Below are positions 1 through 10,534 of a stretch of 64,000 bases of DNA, piece after piece (the first letter of the stretch is position 1; every line of letters starts with the position of its first letter). A model generated the notes under the pieces. That model saw only the letters and a list, made by a program, of their open reading frames with translations, had not been told where the DNA came from and did not search any database. The stretch is from Garcia nutans (lineage: Eukaryota; Streptophyta; Magnoliopsida; Malpighiales; Euphorbiaceae), in contig CANTUV010000062.1 of the NCBI GenBank assembly GCA_947685225.1, forward strand, positions 16,884,501-16,948,500, in the 5' to 3' direction. Position numbers and translations under genes: made by a program.

Positions 1-29
1 CTCTTGCACTTTTTTCTCTTTTCCATGAG

Positions 30-625
30 GTGACACGGCCAAGCCTTGGTTGGCTTGGCCGTGTCTCTTGAATTCCATGGGACACGGCCAAGCTTCTGGC
101 CGTGTCCCTTACTGGACCTCTTTCTTTCTTTCTTTTCTTTCTTTGGTGGTGAGAGGTGACACGGCCAAGCTATGTGGAGCTTAGCCGTGTCTCTTGATTT
201 TCTTTCTTGGGACACGGCCAAGCTCCTGGCCATGTCCCTCACTATTTTGATCCAAGGTGAGACACGGCCAATGGACACGGCCGTGTCATGTGACACGGCC
301 AGTGTCTTGGCCGTGTCCCTTAATGGTGTCCGTTTCTGCTTCTTTTCTTTCCTTCTTTGCTTGCTCTCTTTTCTTTAGCATGAATTGGGACACGGCCAGA
401 GGCTTGGCCGAGTCATGTGACACGGCCACTTGGCCGTGTCACCTGGGTGTGTCTCTTCCTATGTGCTTCTTTTTCTCCTTTTCTTTGGTTTGTTCTTTGT
501 TTGCTCTTTGAATGAGACACGGCCAGAGGCTTGGCCGTGTCTCTGGGTGTGTCTGCTTCTGCCTTGAATTTCTTTTGAGGGACATGGCCATGTCTTGCTT
601 GGCTTGGCCATGTCTTGCTTGGTTC
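30..625. repeat. GC-rich palindrome cluster (GACACGGCC / GGCCGTGTC)
   Basis: About ten copies of GACACGGCCAAGC paired with GGCCGTGTC or decayed forms (GGCCATGTC), spaced 20-60 bp in T/C-rich sequence. The same motif recurs in the LTRs of A, F and D. Short open frames here come from the repeats and are not genes. Confidence 0.85.
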
Positions 626-954
626 ATGCTTTTCTTGCCCGGTTTTGATCATTCAAGGGTGTTTTTGCTCCTAAACCTAAAACAAATACTTTAAACACAC
701 TTAAAACAAAAATCAGTCAAAACATTAACTAAAACACACATAAAATCATACTAAAAACTAGTACAAAAATGAACTAAACAGGGAAGGCTAGAAATAGCCC
801 AACACCCCCACAACGTCCGGTTCATTGGAACTGGCCTCCTTTACAGGTCTTAATATTATAAAATTCTTAAGTATAACAATATTATCCATATTACACACAA
901 TAATTAAAAGAAAGCATTATTATATTAAAATCAAAGTAATGTCCAAGCAAAACA

Positions 955-1135
955 AATAAATGGACACCCATCCGAAGATGGAAACATGCCCTTACATCTC
1001 ATGCCTAAATAGGACACCCACTGAAAGGTAAAAACATGTCCTTTACATTGATTCTAAAATAGAAAAGCAATTTAAATTATATTATATTTAACTAATGAGG
1101 TACTCACCAAGTGAAAACATACTTCTTACAACATT
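955..1135. repeat. Degenerate direct repeats of about 60-80 bp in G
   Basis: Three related units: GGACACCCATCCGAAGATGG...ACATGCCCTT (from about 962), GGACACCCACTGAAAGG...ACATGTCCTT (from about 1012) and GGTACTCACCAAGTG...ACATACTTCTT (from about 1100). They lie in otherwise AT-rich, gene-free sequence. Confidence 0.5.
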
Positions 1136-2300
1136 TGAAAATCTAAATAAATTGATAAAAGTAAATAACCATTCATCATAAATAAATCATTCATCAAAGG
1201 TATTAAATATCAATAGAAAGTAAACATCCATCCATGATAAATTAAATAAACCAAGTATTGAACTTAAATACATTAAAGCATATAAAATAAATCAAAGCAT
1301 AATCAAATATAGAATTGAATAAGGCAAATAAAAATCTAAATTATGGCTACTGTTTCCATTTAGGGTTCTTTATTTCATATGTTTAGGGGTTTGAAATTTA
1401 TGGAATTAGGCTACTGTGAATTTGTAAAGGAATTAAAATTGATTAAGGTTTTATGTTTTAAAAGGTTGATAAAGTTCTTTGATTAACCAAATTAGTGCTT
1501 GAATGGTGAAATCATAAAACTAGGGTTTGGATACTTTAAAATACTTAAATTTATGGTTTACGGTTTACTCATTGAATTGTGTTTTAAGCTTACTGTGTAA
1601 AATTAAACATTTGGTGTTTATATGGTTTTAAAAGTTTTAAAGGATTAGGGTTTAGAAAAAATTAGGGTTTAAGGTTTTAAAGGGGTTTGGGTTTAATATT
1701 TTGAGTTTTGGAATTGAATTAGGGTTTTAGGATTTTTGATTTAGGGTTTCGGGTAATGAGTTGGTTTTTAGAATTTGGAAAAAACAATTGAGAATTTTAT
1801 GAAGTTTTATTAATTTAAGCAAATGATTTAAAGTTTATAAGAGCAAAAAAGATGTTTTTAGGGCTTTTGAGGAGAAATAGAACTCAATTTAGGGTTTTGA
1901 TAATTTGGAATGTAAATCTTGGTTTTTGGGGTTTTGATGAAATAATACTAATAACTTTAAACTTTTTGGGAAAACAAAGCAACGATTTAAGGTTTTCAAA
2001 CTTCAGAAAAGGTGAATTGAGGTTTTAAAGTTTTTGAATTAAAAGAAACAAAGGATGATTAAGCTACTGTGAAAAAATAAAAGAAATTAAGAATTCAAAC
2101 CTTCTTTTGTAAATTACACCAAAAATTGCTTCTTGGATGAACAAGGTCAAAGACAAGCCTTCTTGCATTTGAATTGCTTGAATTGTTTTTCTGCTCTCTC
2201 AAAAAATCAGCTTGATTCAAGATTTTCCTTCACAGTTTAGGATCCAATTTTTTCCCAAGTTTCTGTCCGATTTCTTCCTTATTTCTTTTTTTGATTGCTT
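1136..2300. other. AT-rich gene-free part of G with many AGGGTTT words
   Basis: No coding signal on either strand. Irregular TTTAGGGTTT-like words lie between about 1360 and 1960, but spacing and sequence are too loose for a telomere repeat. Confidence 0.45.
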
Positions 2301-2316
2301 TTTGTGTCGTTTTTGG

Positions 2317-2330
2317 TCTTATTTATAGAA
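2317..2330 (-). promoter_or_regulatory. TATA-like box of the G LTR (minus strand)
   Basis: On the minus strand the sequence reads CTATAAATAAG, about 440 nt from the proposed LTR start (TGTAGACCC at 2764), a usual place for an LTR promoter. Assigned from sequence and position only. Confidence 0.4.
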
Positions 2331-2764
2331 GCTTTATATGAATAATTCTAGTTATTCACGGCATCCATCATTCATTAAGAAAAGGAAACCAAAACCTAAT
2401 TCCATTAGGTTTCGGAAAATTTGCAATGAAAAAATTTTGCTAGCGAAAAAAATTGCCGCAGTTGGCTGCGGTAGGGGCGAGGACCGGCCTACGGGCGAAA
2501 TGGCCCACGGCTATTGTCCCGCGCGCAGGTTTTCTTTGACGATTTTTTCATCGCCGATTTTTTTATTTTTATTTTTATTTTTTGATTTTTATTTGTTTAT
2601 TTTTATTTTTTTATTAATAAAAATTTGATACTAGAGCAAACATTATTTAATTAAGATAACAAAAATTATTTTGGACCAATTAAAATATATTAGACAACAC
2701 AAAAATTATTTTGGACTAAATAAAATATATTGGACTGGACTGGGTCAAAAATTAAGGGTCTACA

Positions 2765-3066
2765 TACACACAGTTAGCTTTACTAGAAGAGAGAATGTTA
2801 AAGGCACTGTATCATCATCAACTATATCAAAAGAAGATAGCTTGGGCCTACAATAGAAGGGTTAAGATCAGAAAACTCAGAGTAAGGGATTTGGTGTTGA
2901 AACAATGTAAGCCTAGTGTATCTGATCTAAGAGGGAAGTTTAGGCCTAGTTAGGAAGGGCCATATGTCATGAAACAAGTCATGAATAAGGGAGCAATGAA
3001 CCAGACATGGATGGGAATGATTTTAGTGAGCCAGTAAACATTGACAAGTTGAAGAGGTTTTATGTA
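2765..3066 (+). pseudogene. T1 integrase C-terminal end, Tat/Retand-like (truncated)
   Basis: The plus strand encodes a broken integrase tail. Visible pieces include YNRRVKIRKLRVRDLVLKQ, a RGKFRP...EGPYVMKQVMNKGA stretch and a degraded end matching 'PVN.DKLKRF'. This is the GPY/F-type C-terminus that follows the integrase core in Tat-lineage Ty3 elements. It aligns with the minus-strand copy in T2 (about 42480-42790). In-frame stops and a small deletion make it non-functional. It is cut at its 5' end by element G, so gag, protease, RT and RNase H of T1 are outside the window or lost. Downstream come stem-loops and an antisense PMD gene, the same order as in T2. Confidence 0.75.
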
Positions 3067-3089
3067 TAAAATAAAAAAAAAAGAAAGAG

Positions 3090-3245
3090 AGCTCGCTAGG
3101 TTGAAAACCCAAAAAGAGCGGCCTAGGAAAAAGTTAAAGCAGTCTGCTAATTCCGAAAACCCGAAAGGGCAGGCTAGGCAACAATTAGGGATAAATGAGA
3201 GAAAATCGTCAATTAGAAAACCCAAAAGGGCTAGTTGGCAACAGG
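3090..3245. repeat. Stem-loop family, T1 first cluster
   Basis: Three imperfect hairpins of form CTAG..GAAAACCC-loop-GGGY..CTAG (about 3095-3127, 3147-3179, 3207-3240). Outer arms (CTAGG/CCTAG) and inner arms (CCC/GGG) can pair. Equivalent units flank the same exon on both sides in T1 and T2. Confidence 0.6.
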
Positions 3246-3427
3246 AGTGATCTTGTGTATGCTAGCTTTATGTTTGGTTGTTCCCCAATTTAATAAAATG
3301 AAATTAATGTTAAAGTTGTTCTATGTGCACTGTTATAAGTATTTGACCAGATATGGATGAAATAAATAAACACAATAGCAAAAGGTGATGACAAATTATA
3401 AAAGGAAAAGAAGCATCTTTTATTACT
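3246..3427. other. AT-rich spacer, no gene seen
   Basis: Short AT-rich stretch between the stem-loop cluster and the antisense exon; no motif recognised. Confidence 0.4.
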
Positions 3428-3874
3428 TTAATTATTTTTCCGTCCTAACAATACGCTTTTTGAATTGACAAATGTAAAATCTCTGGCAGACGATAAGTGT
3501 AACGTGTAGGCCAGCTTTGCCTCAACCGATCCAAAGTAGGCTTTAGTCAAGCAAGGCATGTCTAAATCAGGAGTGAATTTAGAATCACGAGGCTCAGCTC
3601 TGTATTGTTGGCTAAGCCGGCGAGGATCATAGCAAGTACCTCGACGAAGAGCAGCAACAGGAACATACATCAAGTATGTCCACATGGTGATACGAGAAAT
3701 CTTCCACTAAGGTACCAACCAACGGATGTTGACTTCAGCGCGTGAGTAGATCCAGTTAACCTAGTCAGCATATGAAGAAGCAGGATGGAGTAGCTTCCTA
3801 GCAGATGCCATGGCAGATCTGGAAAAATCCATGGATGGAGTATCAAGCAAGCAGAGACGCTCCTGAAGCCAAAT
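3428..3874 (-). pseudogene. T1 antisense gene, last exon (broken)
   Basis: On the minus strand a splice-acceptor-like CCCTCATAG is followed by an exon reading WLQERLCLLDTPSMDF, then WIYSRAEVNIRWLVPW, TYLMYVPVAALRRGTCYDP and KFTPDLDMPCLTKAYF. At least two in-frame TAG codons interrupt it. A homologous exon lies on the plus strand in T2 at 41691-42110, so both elements carried the gene antisense to pol. I do not recognise a catalytic domain. The W-V/L-PWW-K and LR-TCYDP-RL-RQY words recur in both copies and suggest an extension or companion of the PMD gene upstream. Stem-loops lie in the flanking non-coding DNA on both sides. Confidence 0.55.
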
Positions 3875-3894
3875 CTATGAGGGAAATTAATTTA

Positions 3895-4195
3895 AAAAAA
3901 AGAGTCTGCTAAGTTGAAAACTGGCAAGGGCAGCTTAGGCAAAAATTAGGACAACTCGCTAGTTCCGAAAACCCGTATGGGTGGACTAGGCAAAAATTAG
4001 AGCAATATAAAAAATATATAATAAAAGAGGTCCGCTAAGTTGAAAACCCACAAGGGTAGCTTAGGCAAAAATTAGGACAGCTTGCTAGTTCCGAAAACCC
4101 GTATGGATGGACTAGCAAAAATTATAGCAATAATAAAAAGGAAAAGAAGAAAAAGAAAACCTAAATTGAAAACCCGAAAGGGTAGTTTAGGTAAT
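3895..4195. repeat. Stem-loop family, T1 second cluster (probable intron)
   Basis: Five units: about 3905-3937, 3957-3990, 4033-4063, 4084-4114 and 4161-4192, for example CTAGTTCCGAAAACCCG-TATGGGTGGACTAG. They alternate between CTAAGTTGAAAACCC and CTAGTTCCGAAAACCC types. The cluster lies between a minus-strand donor-like CTTCAG/GTAATT at about 4199 and the acceptor at 3875. Confidence 0.65.
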
Positions 4196-4199
4196 TACC

Positions 4200-4390
4200 T
4201 GAAGCAGCAACGGACTCCTGGTCAGTCTCTTTGTCAATCCTGATTTAAGTTGGTCTAATCCAACTAAAGTCTCGGCTAAGATGATAGGTATCGGCTACAA
4301 GCCTCATTCCATTTGGTCCATGATATCCAATACTCATGGATCAATATCGTCGTCAGAAGAAACAAGCAAGAATTGGCCAAGCAAGTAAAG
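4200..4390 (-). pseudogene. T1 antisense gene, preceding exon (tentative)
   Basis: On the minus strand this segment ends at a good splice-donor match (GCTTCAG/GTAATT) and reads partly open, ending in KETDQESVAAS. Splicing to the acceptor at 3875 would join it to the WLQER exon. No domain recognised, the upstream exon boundary is uncertain, and stops are present. No counterpart was found in T2, where element C interrupts this interval. Confidence 0.3.
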
Positions 4391-5200
4391 AAAAAGCATA
4401 CATCCCCACGCCTTAGTAGGAGCCAAATGAGAGAGACAAAAATCAATCAAGGGAGCAAGTAGAATTTTCTCACCTCTCATCAACTGAAGAACTTCGGGTT
4501 TTGAAATTTAAAATAACATCTGCATCTACTATTGAGTCTTGGAAATCAATATGGGTAACGCCATTTGTTGATTATTTGGATATCCGACTCAAATTCTTCG
4601 ATCAAGGGACATATTTCAAAGCGATTAATTTTAAATGTCCTAGAATCCACATTCCAAAAAGAAGCCATGACATGTAAAAAGGAATAGTCCAATTTAACAT
4701 TTTGAAAACACTTTAAAATATCAAGTTTGGACTAAGAAATTTGCTTCCAGTGAATGGCATCCATATTCTTAAATAGAATTTTTATCTTCTTTAAATGAAG
4801 TTCGGTCATTGTTGATGATTGAAGGAAAATCAAAATTGTTAAAGGGAGTTTTTATGTTGAAGTGGAAAATCTCGTGGTTTCTATATGAAATTATGGCGTG
4901 AAAGGTGACTCATATGGAGGAAACAAGCTTTTCCAAAATTGATAAGGAAAAGATGATAGGAAAAGAGTGAGACTGTGTTGCATGAGGAAAGGAATTGGCG
5001 ACGAAAGTTTTTTATTGCCGCATTGCATTTGGCTTTGTAATGATGCTGTGTAAATGTTAAAATATGAAGAGGAAAGTATAATAATTGTGGCACAGTAATG
5101 ATGATAAAAAAAAGAGTTACAGTAAAGATAGAAATTATATATTATTATTTTTATGATTATTGTACAATGTTTATACAATTGATACAATGTTTATACATCA
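4391..5200. other. AT-rich T1 interior, no gene recognised
   Basis: Between the PMD stop (5201-5203 on the minus strand) and the downstream antisense exon. It probably includes the PMD 3' UTR. Short frames exist on both strands but none shows homology or splice logic. Confidence 0.4.
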
Positions 5201-7564
5201 CTAAGAAGGTGGTGGTAGGTCATCAAATAAAGCCCTAAAAAAAATTATCTCCTGTTGGAGGAGGAGGCAAATCACTTGTCCCGAGTCCTCCTGAAGTAGG
5301 AGCACCAAAATCCCTATTACCTTGGAGTTTTGATCTATCATGGTCCTCATCAGAAGTAGACGAAAGGATCTCATGGTCATCAGTTTGGGGGCCTCTAGAT
5401 GAAGAAGCACCAGGATCCCTCATCCCCTGAAATTGAGAGTCTCAAAAATTTTGTTCTGATTGATATAAAATTTTAAAATGAGAAGCTTGCTGACGACTAG
5501 CGGCCAACTCTTCTTGAAGTTTCTTATTTGTTCTTCAACCATCTGCTATGAGCCAGAAAGGAAAAAGTAAGAGCATACATAATCATGCATACATATAGCA
5601 TAAATTACCAAGAAACGAGAAAACTTACCATGTAATTCATATCAATGCCCTGAGGATGAGATGGCATATCTGGCGGACTAGAATGAACAAATAAAGGAGC
5701 AGTAAGAGAAGGTCCAGCCTCATGATCAAATGAGCCAACAGTCTACAACAATCATTAAAGAATCAAAATAAGTTAAGAAAGAAGCGATTACAATGAAAAA
5801 TGGTAAAAGTCTTACCTGAGAAGTGCTAGCCCCGAGATGTGGAATGAATTCTCCTGCCTCTCCATGATGTTCCTCTTCATCTCTACCCTCATTTTCTTCG
5901 GTAATTTCCCGTACACCAACAGGAGATACATCAAAGTTCAAGAGCCTTATTTGAATAAAATGGGCATAAGATGCACCCGGCGGATATAGAAATGTTTCAA
6001 CGCCATAACCGTGCCGGGCCAACCACCATGCATCCTCCGGCATTGATATAATATTTAAAGTATATTTCGAGCAATGCATCGGAACCTTCCGCTACTCTAG
6101 ACCAAGAAACCACTCATAAACTCTCTCTCCGAGAAACCAGCCACTAGACACTGGGCCAGCGATGACTCGACGAGTATGTTGAAAAGACAGTGCATCATTC
6201 ATGGAGAAAGTCCAGTTTGTCTGCTCTTCTGGGTTCCACCAGGCCAAATTCACCTGCAAAGTAACATAAGGTAAGTAAACTTTCATATAAATTTTAAAGC
6301 ATACTAATACTATTTTACCTGGTCCTAGGTTCAATGACTCAACACGAAGCGTTGGGTATGCATATGGTGAGAGCTGGGAACTTCCACGGGGTCTGACAAC
6401 CAGAAATTTAATCTCGGATACCCGACTCTCTCTCAGAAAATACCAAGCACCCTTACAAGGTTGTGCTCATATGCCCATGCCTACAACAATAATAGAGATC
6501 AAATTCATACAAGAAAAGAATTGAATTGACATTGGTGGAAGAAGAGTACCTCAACAACCGCCATAAAGCCGACAAAAGACTTCTTATTTCAAAAAATTTT
6601 GTTAAGACCATGGTAAAGACAGGCAAGACCAGCTTCACCCCAGCCATAAAGTGGTACTGTCCTAAAATAAGAAAGGGCCTTCAACACTAACAAATAGATG
6701 GCGGATTCAGTGCAGTCTAAGATGGTCGACCCAAGCAAATATAACAAAAATCCTCGAGCATACTATTGGGGCATGTCTCTATGAATCCGTCCTTCGTAGT
6801 TCATCCAATAACTACGAATTGGCTCGATTTTTATCTTAAAAGGCCCTTTATATGATGGTTCCATACCAATTAATTGCCGAATTTCTTCAAATGTCAAAAT
6901 ATCATTGGTAAGAGGAACCGGAACACCATCATACCGAATGCCGGTTATAGCAGCAAAGTCGATCGGACCAATTGTCATCTCTCCAATAGGCAAGTGAAAA
7001 GTATGAGTTGTGTCCAACCATCATTCTGCAAGTGCCTGGAATACGCTCCAGTCTATCAGATACTTCTCGGATAGTAATTGTAAGATGAAGCTCTCAAAGC
7101 CGCAATCTCGGATAATATGCCTTACCCAAGAAGGTGCTACATCATACCATTGTCGAGCTTTGTAGATACACCCTCCGGCCCGAATAACGCAACGATCACG
7201 CTAACACGGAGCCAGGTAAATTAATACTAGGTAAGTATATATTATTCAATCTACTTAAATTAACATACTTTTCCTAAATTTTCTAAAAAAACAAAAATAT
7301 AAATAAAAAATAAAGACAAACATAAAAAAATAATAATAAAAAGAAAAAATAAAAAAATAAAAATAAGAACAAAAGAAAGAAAGTAAAATAAATAATCAAA
7401 AAGAAAAAATAATAGAAAAAATGAAGAAAAAAGAGAAGAAGAAAAATAATCACCTGGCTCTCTTGATTTGAACTACGATGAAGCGGCATCCCGGCTATTA
7501 GACATATATTTCCATCTTCATAATGCCAAATAAACTCCAATAACTCAGCATTAGAATGAGTTCC
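5201..7564 (-). pseudogene. T1 antisense plant mobile domain (PMD) gene, multi-exon, broken
   Basis: Six minus-strand exons can be delimited by good GT/AG sites: 7454-7564, 6550-7201, 6319-6480, 5817-6253, 5629-5742 and 5201-5545. The main exon carries the PMD signature (PF10536 family): WYDVAPSWVRHIIRDCGF, FQALAE(stop)WLDTTHTFHLP, then IGEMTIGPIDFAAITGI and LTFEEIRQLIG. Later exons give WAYEHNLVRVLG, GPVSSGWFLGERVYEWFLG and an acidic EENEGRDEEEHHGEAGEF. The last exon gives a coiled-coil-like LQEELAASRQQASHFK, a Ser/acidic tail and DDLPPPS-stop. A TGA before WLDTTHT, further stops and a small frameshift disable it. Element A cuts its 5' exon at 7564/16820. PMD genes antisense to pol are a known extra cargo of Tat-lineage elements; their role is unclear. 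Confidence 0.75.
7281..7442. repeat. A/AAAT low-complexity tract in a PMD intron
   Basis: Nearly pure A-rich on the plus strand (T-rich on the coding minus strand), inside the intron between exons 7454-7564 and 6550-7201. T-richness suits a plant intron. Confidence 0.6.
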
Positions 7565-8407
7565 TGTAACACCCCTATACTCTATATAAGTACTATACAT
7601 ATACCTGGTATACATACAATACGTATATAAAGTATAAGAATGTCACTTTTCGTTTAAATTTAAAGACCTTTATTCGAATTCAAGCAATATTATATTAATT
7701 TAAAGAACCTTTACGAAAAACCATCATTCTTATAAAAATACAACATAATTAAAATCACACATCACCTTCTAGTTGGTCTCGAGACACTCTTACCCTTCTC
7801 GTGGCCTACAGCTGGACTTCCAGATCAACCGCATAAATACCTGCGCGATTACACAACCGCGCTAAGCCCGAGAGCTTAGTAGTACAAATAAATATTAAAA
7901 TATACTACACAAAAGAATCATACCTCATATTTTTATGCATCATGTTTTATTGTTCTCTTTTACCATGTTTTCCTTTCTCAATGCATTCTTCATATTTCCC
8001 ACTAATTTCATGAATTAGATACATATTTACATAGAACATTCACAACACAATACTTCCCCTTTTTATCTCATATACATATACATATACATCATTTCAACAA
8101 AATACCATTCAATGACCTATCCAAACTTTAATGAAACAATTCTCACAAATTCCACATTTATATACATTTTACACATCATATTACATTTTCATAAACTCAT
8201 ATCTCAACAAACCTCCTCAAGCCATATTCACTTTCAATATATCAATACATATATTACAAAATCATACTTCATAACATCATTTTATTCATAATTCATCAAT
8301 CATGAATCACACTTTCAACAAAGGCAGCCATAGATCTCATTACTCATTTATTTCAACATTTATATATCACATTGACAACAAAGACAGACTCGGGCCCAAA
8401 CAACGCA

Positions 8408-8759
8408 CTAATATGCCATTAAATTTTCAGAGTAATGCTTTGGTTTAATCATCATATTTATCATTATCATTATCCCAACTAGGCTTCAAGGATTAGGTTC
8501 AACCAAGCTTCAAGGGGAGCAAAGCATGCTAAGCTTCAACCCAACTTGGCTTCAAGAACCAATCCAACCTAGCTTCAAGGGTTGTAACATCTCAATTAGG
8601 CTTCAAGGATTAGACCCAACCAAGCTTCAAGGGGAGTAAAACATGTTAAACTTCAACCCAACTTGGCTTCAAGGATCAAATCCAACCTAACTTCAAGAGA
8701 TTGTTACTCATATTAGGCATGCCACCAACAACAAACTCTGAAATGGAATAACACATTAG
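8408..8759 (-). repeat. Element A array of CTTGAAGC units inside long stem arms (LTR 1)
   Basis: Arms 8734-8759 (5' in sense) and 8408-8433 (3') pair with few mismatches. The array between them has about ten CTTGAAG-containing units, including a duplicated block of about 100 bp (...AAGCCAAGTTGGGTTGAAG...CTCCCCTTGAAGCTTGG) that B, D and F have once. The second LTR has the same array at about 14728-15080. Confidence 0.8.
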
Positions 8760-8794
8760 CTATACAATTCATTTACCAATTTCATTCACAATTG

Positions 8795-8955
8795 AATTAT
8801 CATAGCCCATAACAATGGCTTCACATTTCATTTGAACCATCATAGCCAATCACAATGGCTTCACATCACATTTAAATCATCATAGTCAATAACAATGACT
8901 TCATATCATATTTGAATCCTCATAGTCAATAACAATGACTTCACATCATATTATA
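8795..8955 (-). repeat. Short repeats of AGCCATTGTKATTGGCTATGATGATTCAA type in A
   Basis: About four consecutive units of roughly 40-45 bp on the minus strand, each with a CATTGTTATTGGCTATGA-like core. Solo LTR F has the matching series at 52560-52735, the second A LTR at about 15118-15262, and B has a single unit. Confidence 0.7.
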
Positions 8956-9384
8956 TCTCAAATCATATCATAATATTTCATTATTCAATTGTACATAAGC
9001 AATTACTTCATCATATCCTTCACATTATATACATATATATAGCATCATTGCAATTCACAAGATTCACAATGCATAAGACATAACATTATTCATATAGTAT
9101 CATATGCATCATCATTATCATCAAATCATATTGATCAATTCATCACTCAAGTATACATACTCAATGGCATTGCATATACTTTTTCAATGATCATTATATC
9201 TTCCACATTTCCTATATCATCATTGATATATACACATAACAACTTACATTATTCATAGCTTTAGAATCTTCCATATATATTTGGTTGGATCATTATTGTT
9301 TTAAGTGTGTTTAGGTACAAAAGACATTTGAAGATCCAACAATGTATGAAGAACAAATAATAAACACAAAAGTTAACACCCACA

Positions 9385-9670
9385 AGGGACACGGCCAAGC
9401 TTGTGGCCGTGTCTCCCAACACAAACATCCAGTAGCCAACACACTCAAGGGACACGGCCAAGCTTGTGGCCGTGTCACTCAACACCAAATCATCCGAGGC
9501 AGACACGGGCAAGGGTCACGGCCGTGTCTCTCAACAAAAATCCAACAGTAACAAACACAGGCAAGGGACACGGCCAAGCCAGTGGCCGTGTCTCTCCAAA
9601 ACTCATCCAACACGGCCAAGTTTGCCCTAACATGGCCGTGTCTCTCATAATTTGGCCGTGTCCTTCATTG
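9385..9670 (-). repeat. GC-rich palindrome cluster, element A LTR 1
   Basis: GACACGGCCAAGCTTGTGGCCGTGTC-type units, four to five copies, each a 26-bp near-perfect palindrome or half of one. Counterpart in LTR 2 at 15704-15985, where several CGG have become CGA or TGG. Confidence 0.88.
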
Positions 9671-10164
9671 ATTTAAAGACCAAACACTTCAAAATTCATC
9701 CAAACCCTTCAAAATTCACACCACCACCCTATTAACCCTTATCTTTGCTTATATTTATCAATTTTCTATCACCTTAACATTTATATAACTTCATTATATC
9801 ATCATACTAATCAATATATATACATCACTATAATCAATTACTCAAAGTACCAATTCATTTATTCTAAACCCTAACTCAACCATTCATCATCATCCTCACA
9901 ATTTTCTCAACATATCATCACTTAGTTATCAATTCCACACATTTACATACTTCAATCTTTCATTATCTTCATCTTACACACCAATTATACCAAACATAAC
10001 CTCAATCCAAAAGAAATCAAAACAAGAAGATAAAGACTCATATATACATATAATCAATAAAATGAACTCAAGAGATTAATACTTACTTGAATATGTTGCC
10101 AAATCTTTATCTCCATCTTCAATACTCTTAAAATCCTTAAGAAATTTGATGAAGATCATCACCT

Positions 10165-10295
10165 CTCTCTATCTCTCTCTCTCTCTCTCTCTCGTGCAAG
10201 AACCAAAAAAAAAGAAATAAGAAGAAGAAAGAAAATATCTCCCCCTCTTCTCACGATAACCATATATATATATAATAATAATAATAATAATAACT
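10165..10295. repeat. (CT)n, A-run and (AAT)n microsatellites in A LTR
   Basis: CTCTCT run at about 10164-10193, A run at 10204-10213 and AAT run at about 10269-10290. Matching tracts in LTR 2 at about 16483-16620 differ in length, as expected for microsatellite slippage. Confidence 0.8.
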
Positions 10296-10494
10296 TATTT
10301 CCAAAAATCCTCCACCACACCTTTTTTTCTCTTGACTTTTCTTTTGACCAATTTTTATGTATTATATATTAACATATATACAACATATACATTCCATTTA
10401 CACAATCATTTCCTTTGCAAAAACATATATACCTTTAATTTAAATCACACAACAATTGTATTAAAACTTCTAGGGCATATATAGGGATATTACA

Positions 10495-10534
10495 ATTCTC
10501 TCCCCCTTAAATAATTTCGTCCTCGAAATTATCC
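10495..10534 (-). promoter_or_regulatory. Element A polypurine tract and pol-end relic
   Basis: On the minus strand, GGATAATTTCGAGGACGAAA followed by TTATTTAAGGGGGAGAGAAT abuts the 3' LTR. The same GGTAATTTCGAGGACGAAAT motif precedes the PPT of autonomous B (26241-26281). The region is therefore derived from the 3' end of a Tekay-type element. Confidence 0.85.

Larger units (their letters stand above)
1..2764 (-). mobile_element. Element G: probable terminal part of an LTR retrotransposon
   Basis: The stretch ends at GGGTCTACA (2756-2764), exactly where homology of the following sequence to the T2 integrase begins, so 2764 looks like an insertion boundary. Read on the minus strand it begins TGTAGACCC, as an LTR would, and has a TATA-like box about 440 nt in, so I infer an LTR on the minus strand. 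However, the palindrome cluster at 30-625 followed by AAACACACTTAAAAC resembles the plus-strand order in solo LTR F, so the block may be composite. No gag-pol coding was recognised. The other end and the TSD lie outside the window. Confidence 0.5.
7565..10494 (-). repeat. Element A 3' LTR (2930 bp)
   Basis: Bounded by TGTAACACCC at 7565 and GGGATATTACA at 10494 on the plus strand. In element sense it holds, in order: donor-like CAAGTAAGTA (about 10081-10090), palindromes (9385-9670), stem arms around a CTTGAAGC repeat array (8408-8759), and a double hairpin (about 7845-7882). Confidence 0.93.

Noticed and set aside
172..694. Several overlapping 60-84-aa frames on both strands
   Set aside because: Produced by the palindromic GACACGGCC repeats; no codon structure, and frames exist on both strands because the motif is palindromic.
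1360..1960. Telomere-like TTTAGGG words
   Set aside because: Irregular spacing and many variants; better read as AT-rich retrotransposon sequence.
5201..7564. A functional host PMD gene
   Set aside because: In-frame stops, a frameshift, an LTR insertion in the first exon, and a second copy antisense to Tat pol show it is element cargo.
9261..9676. Frames of 69-91 aa repeated in both A LTRs and in F
   Set aside because: Translations of the same palindromes; frames on both strands and altered by single changes in the other LTR.
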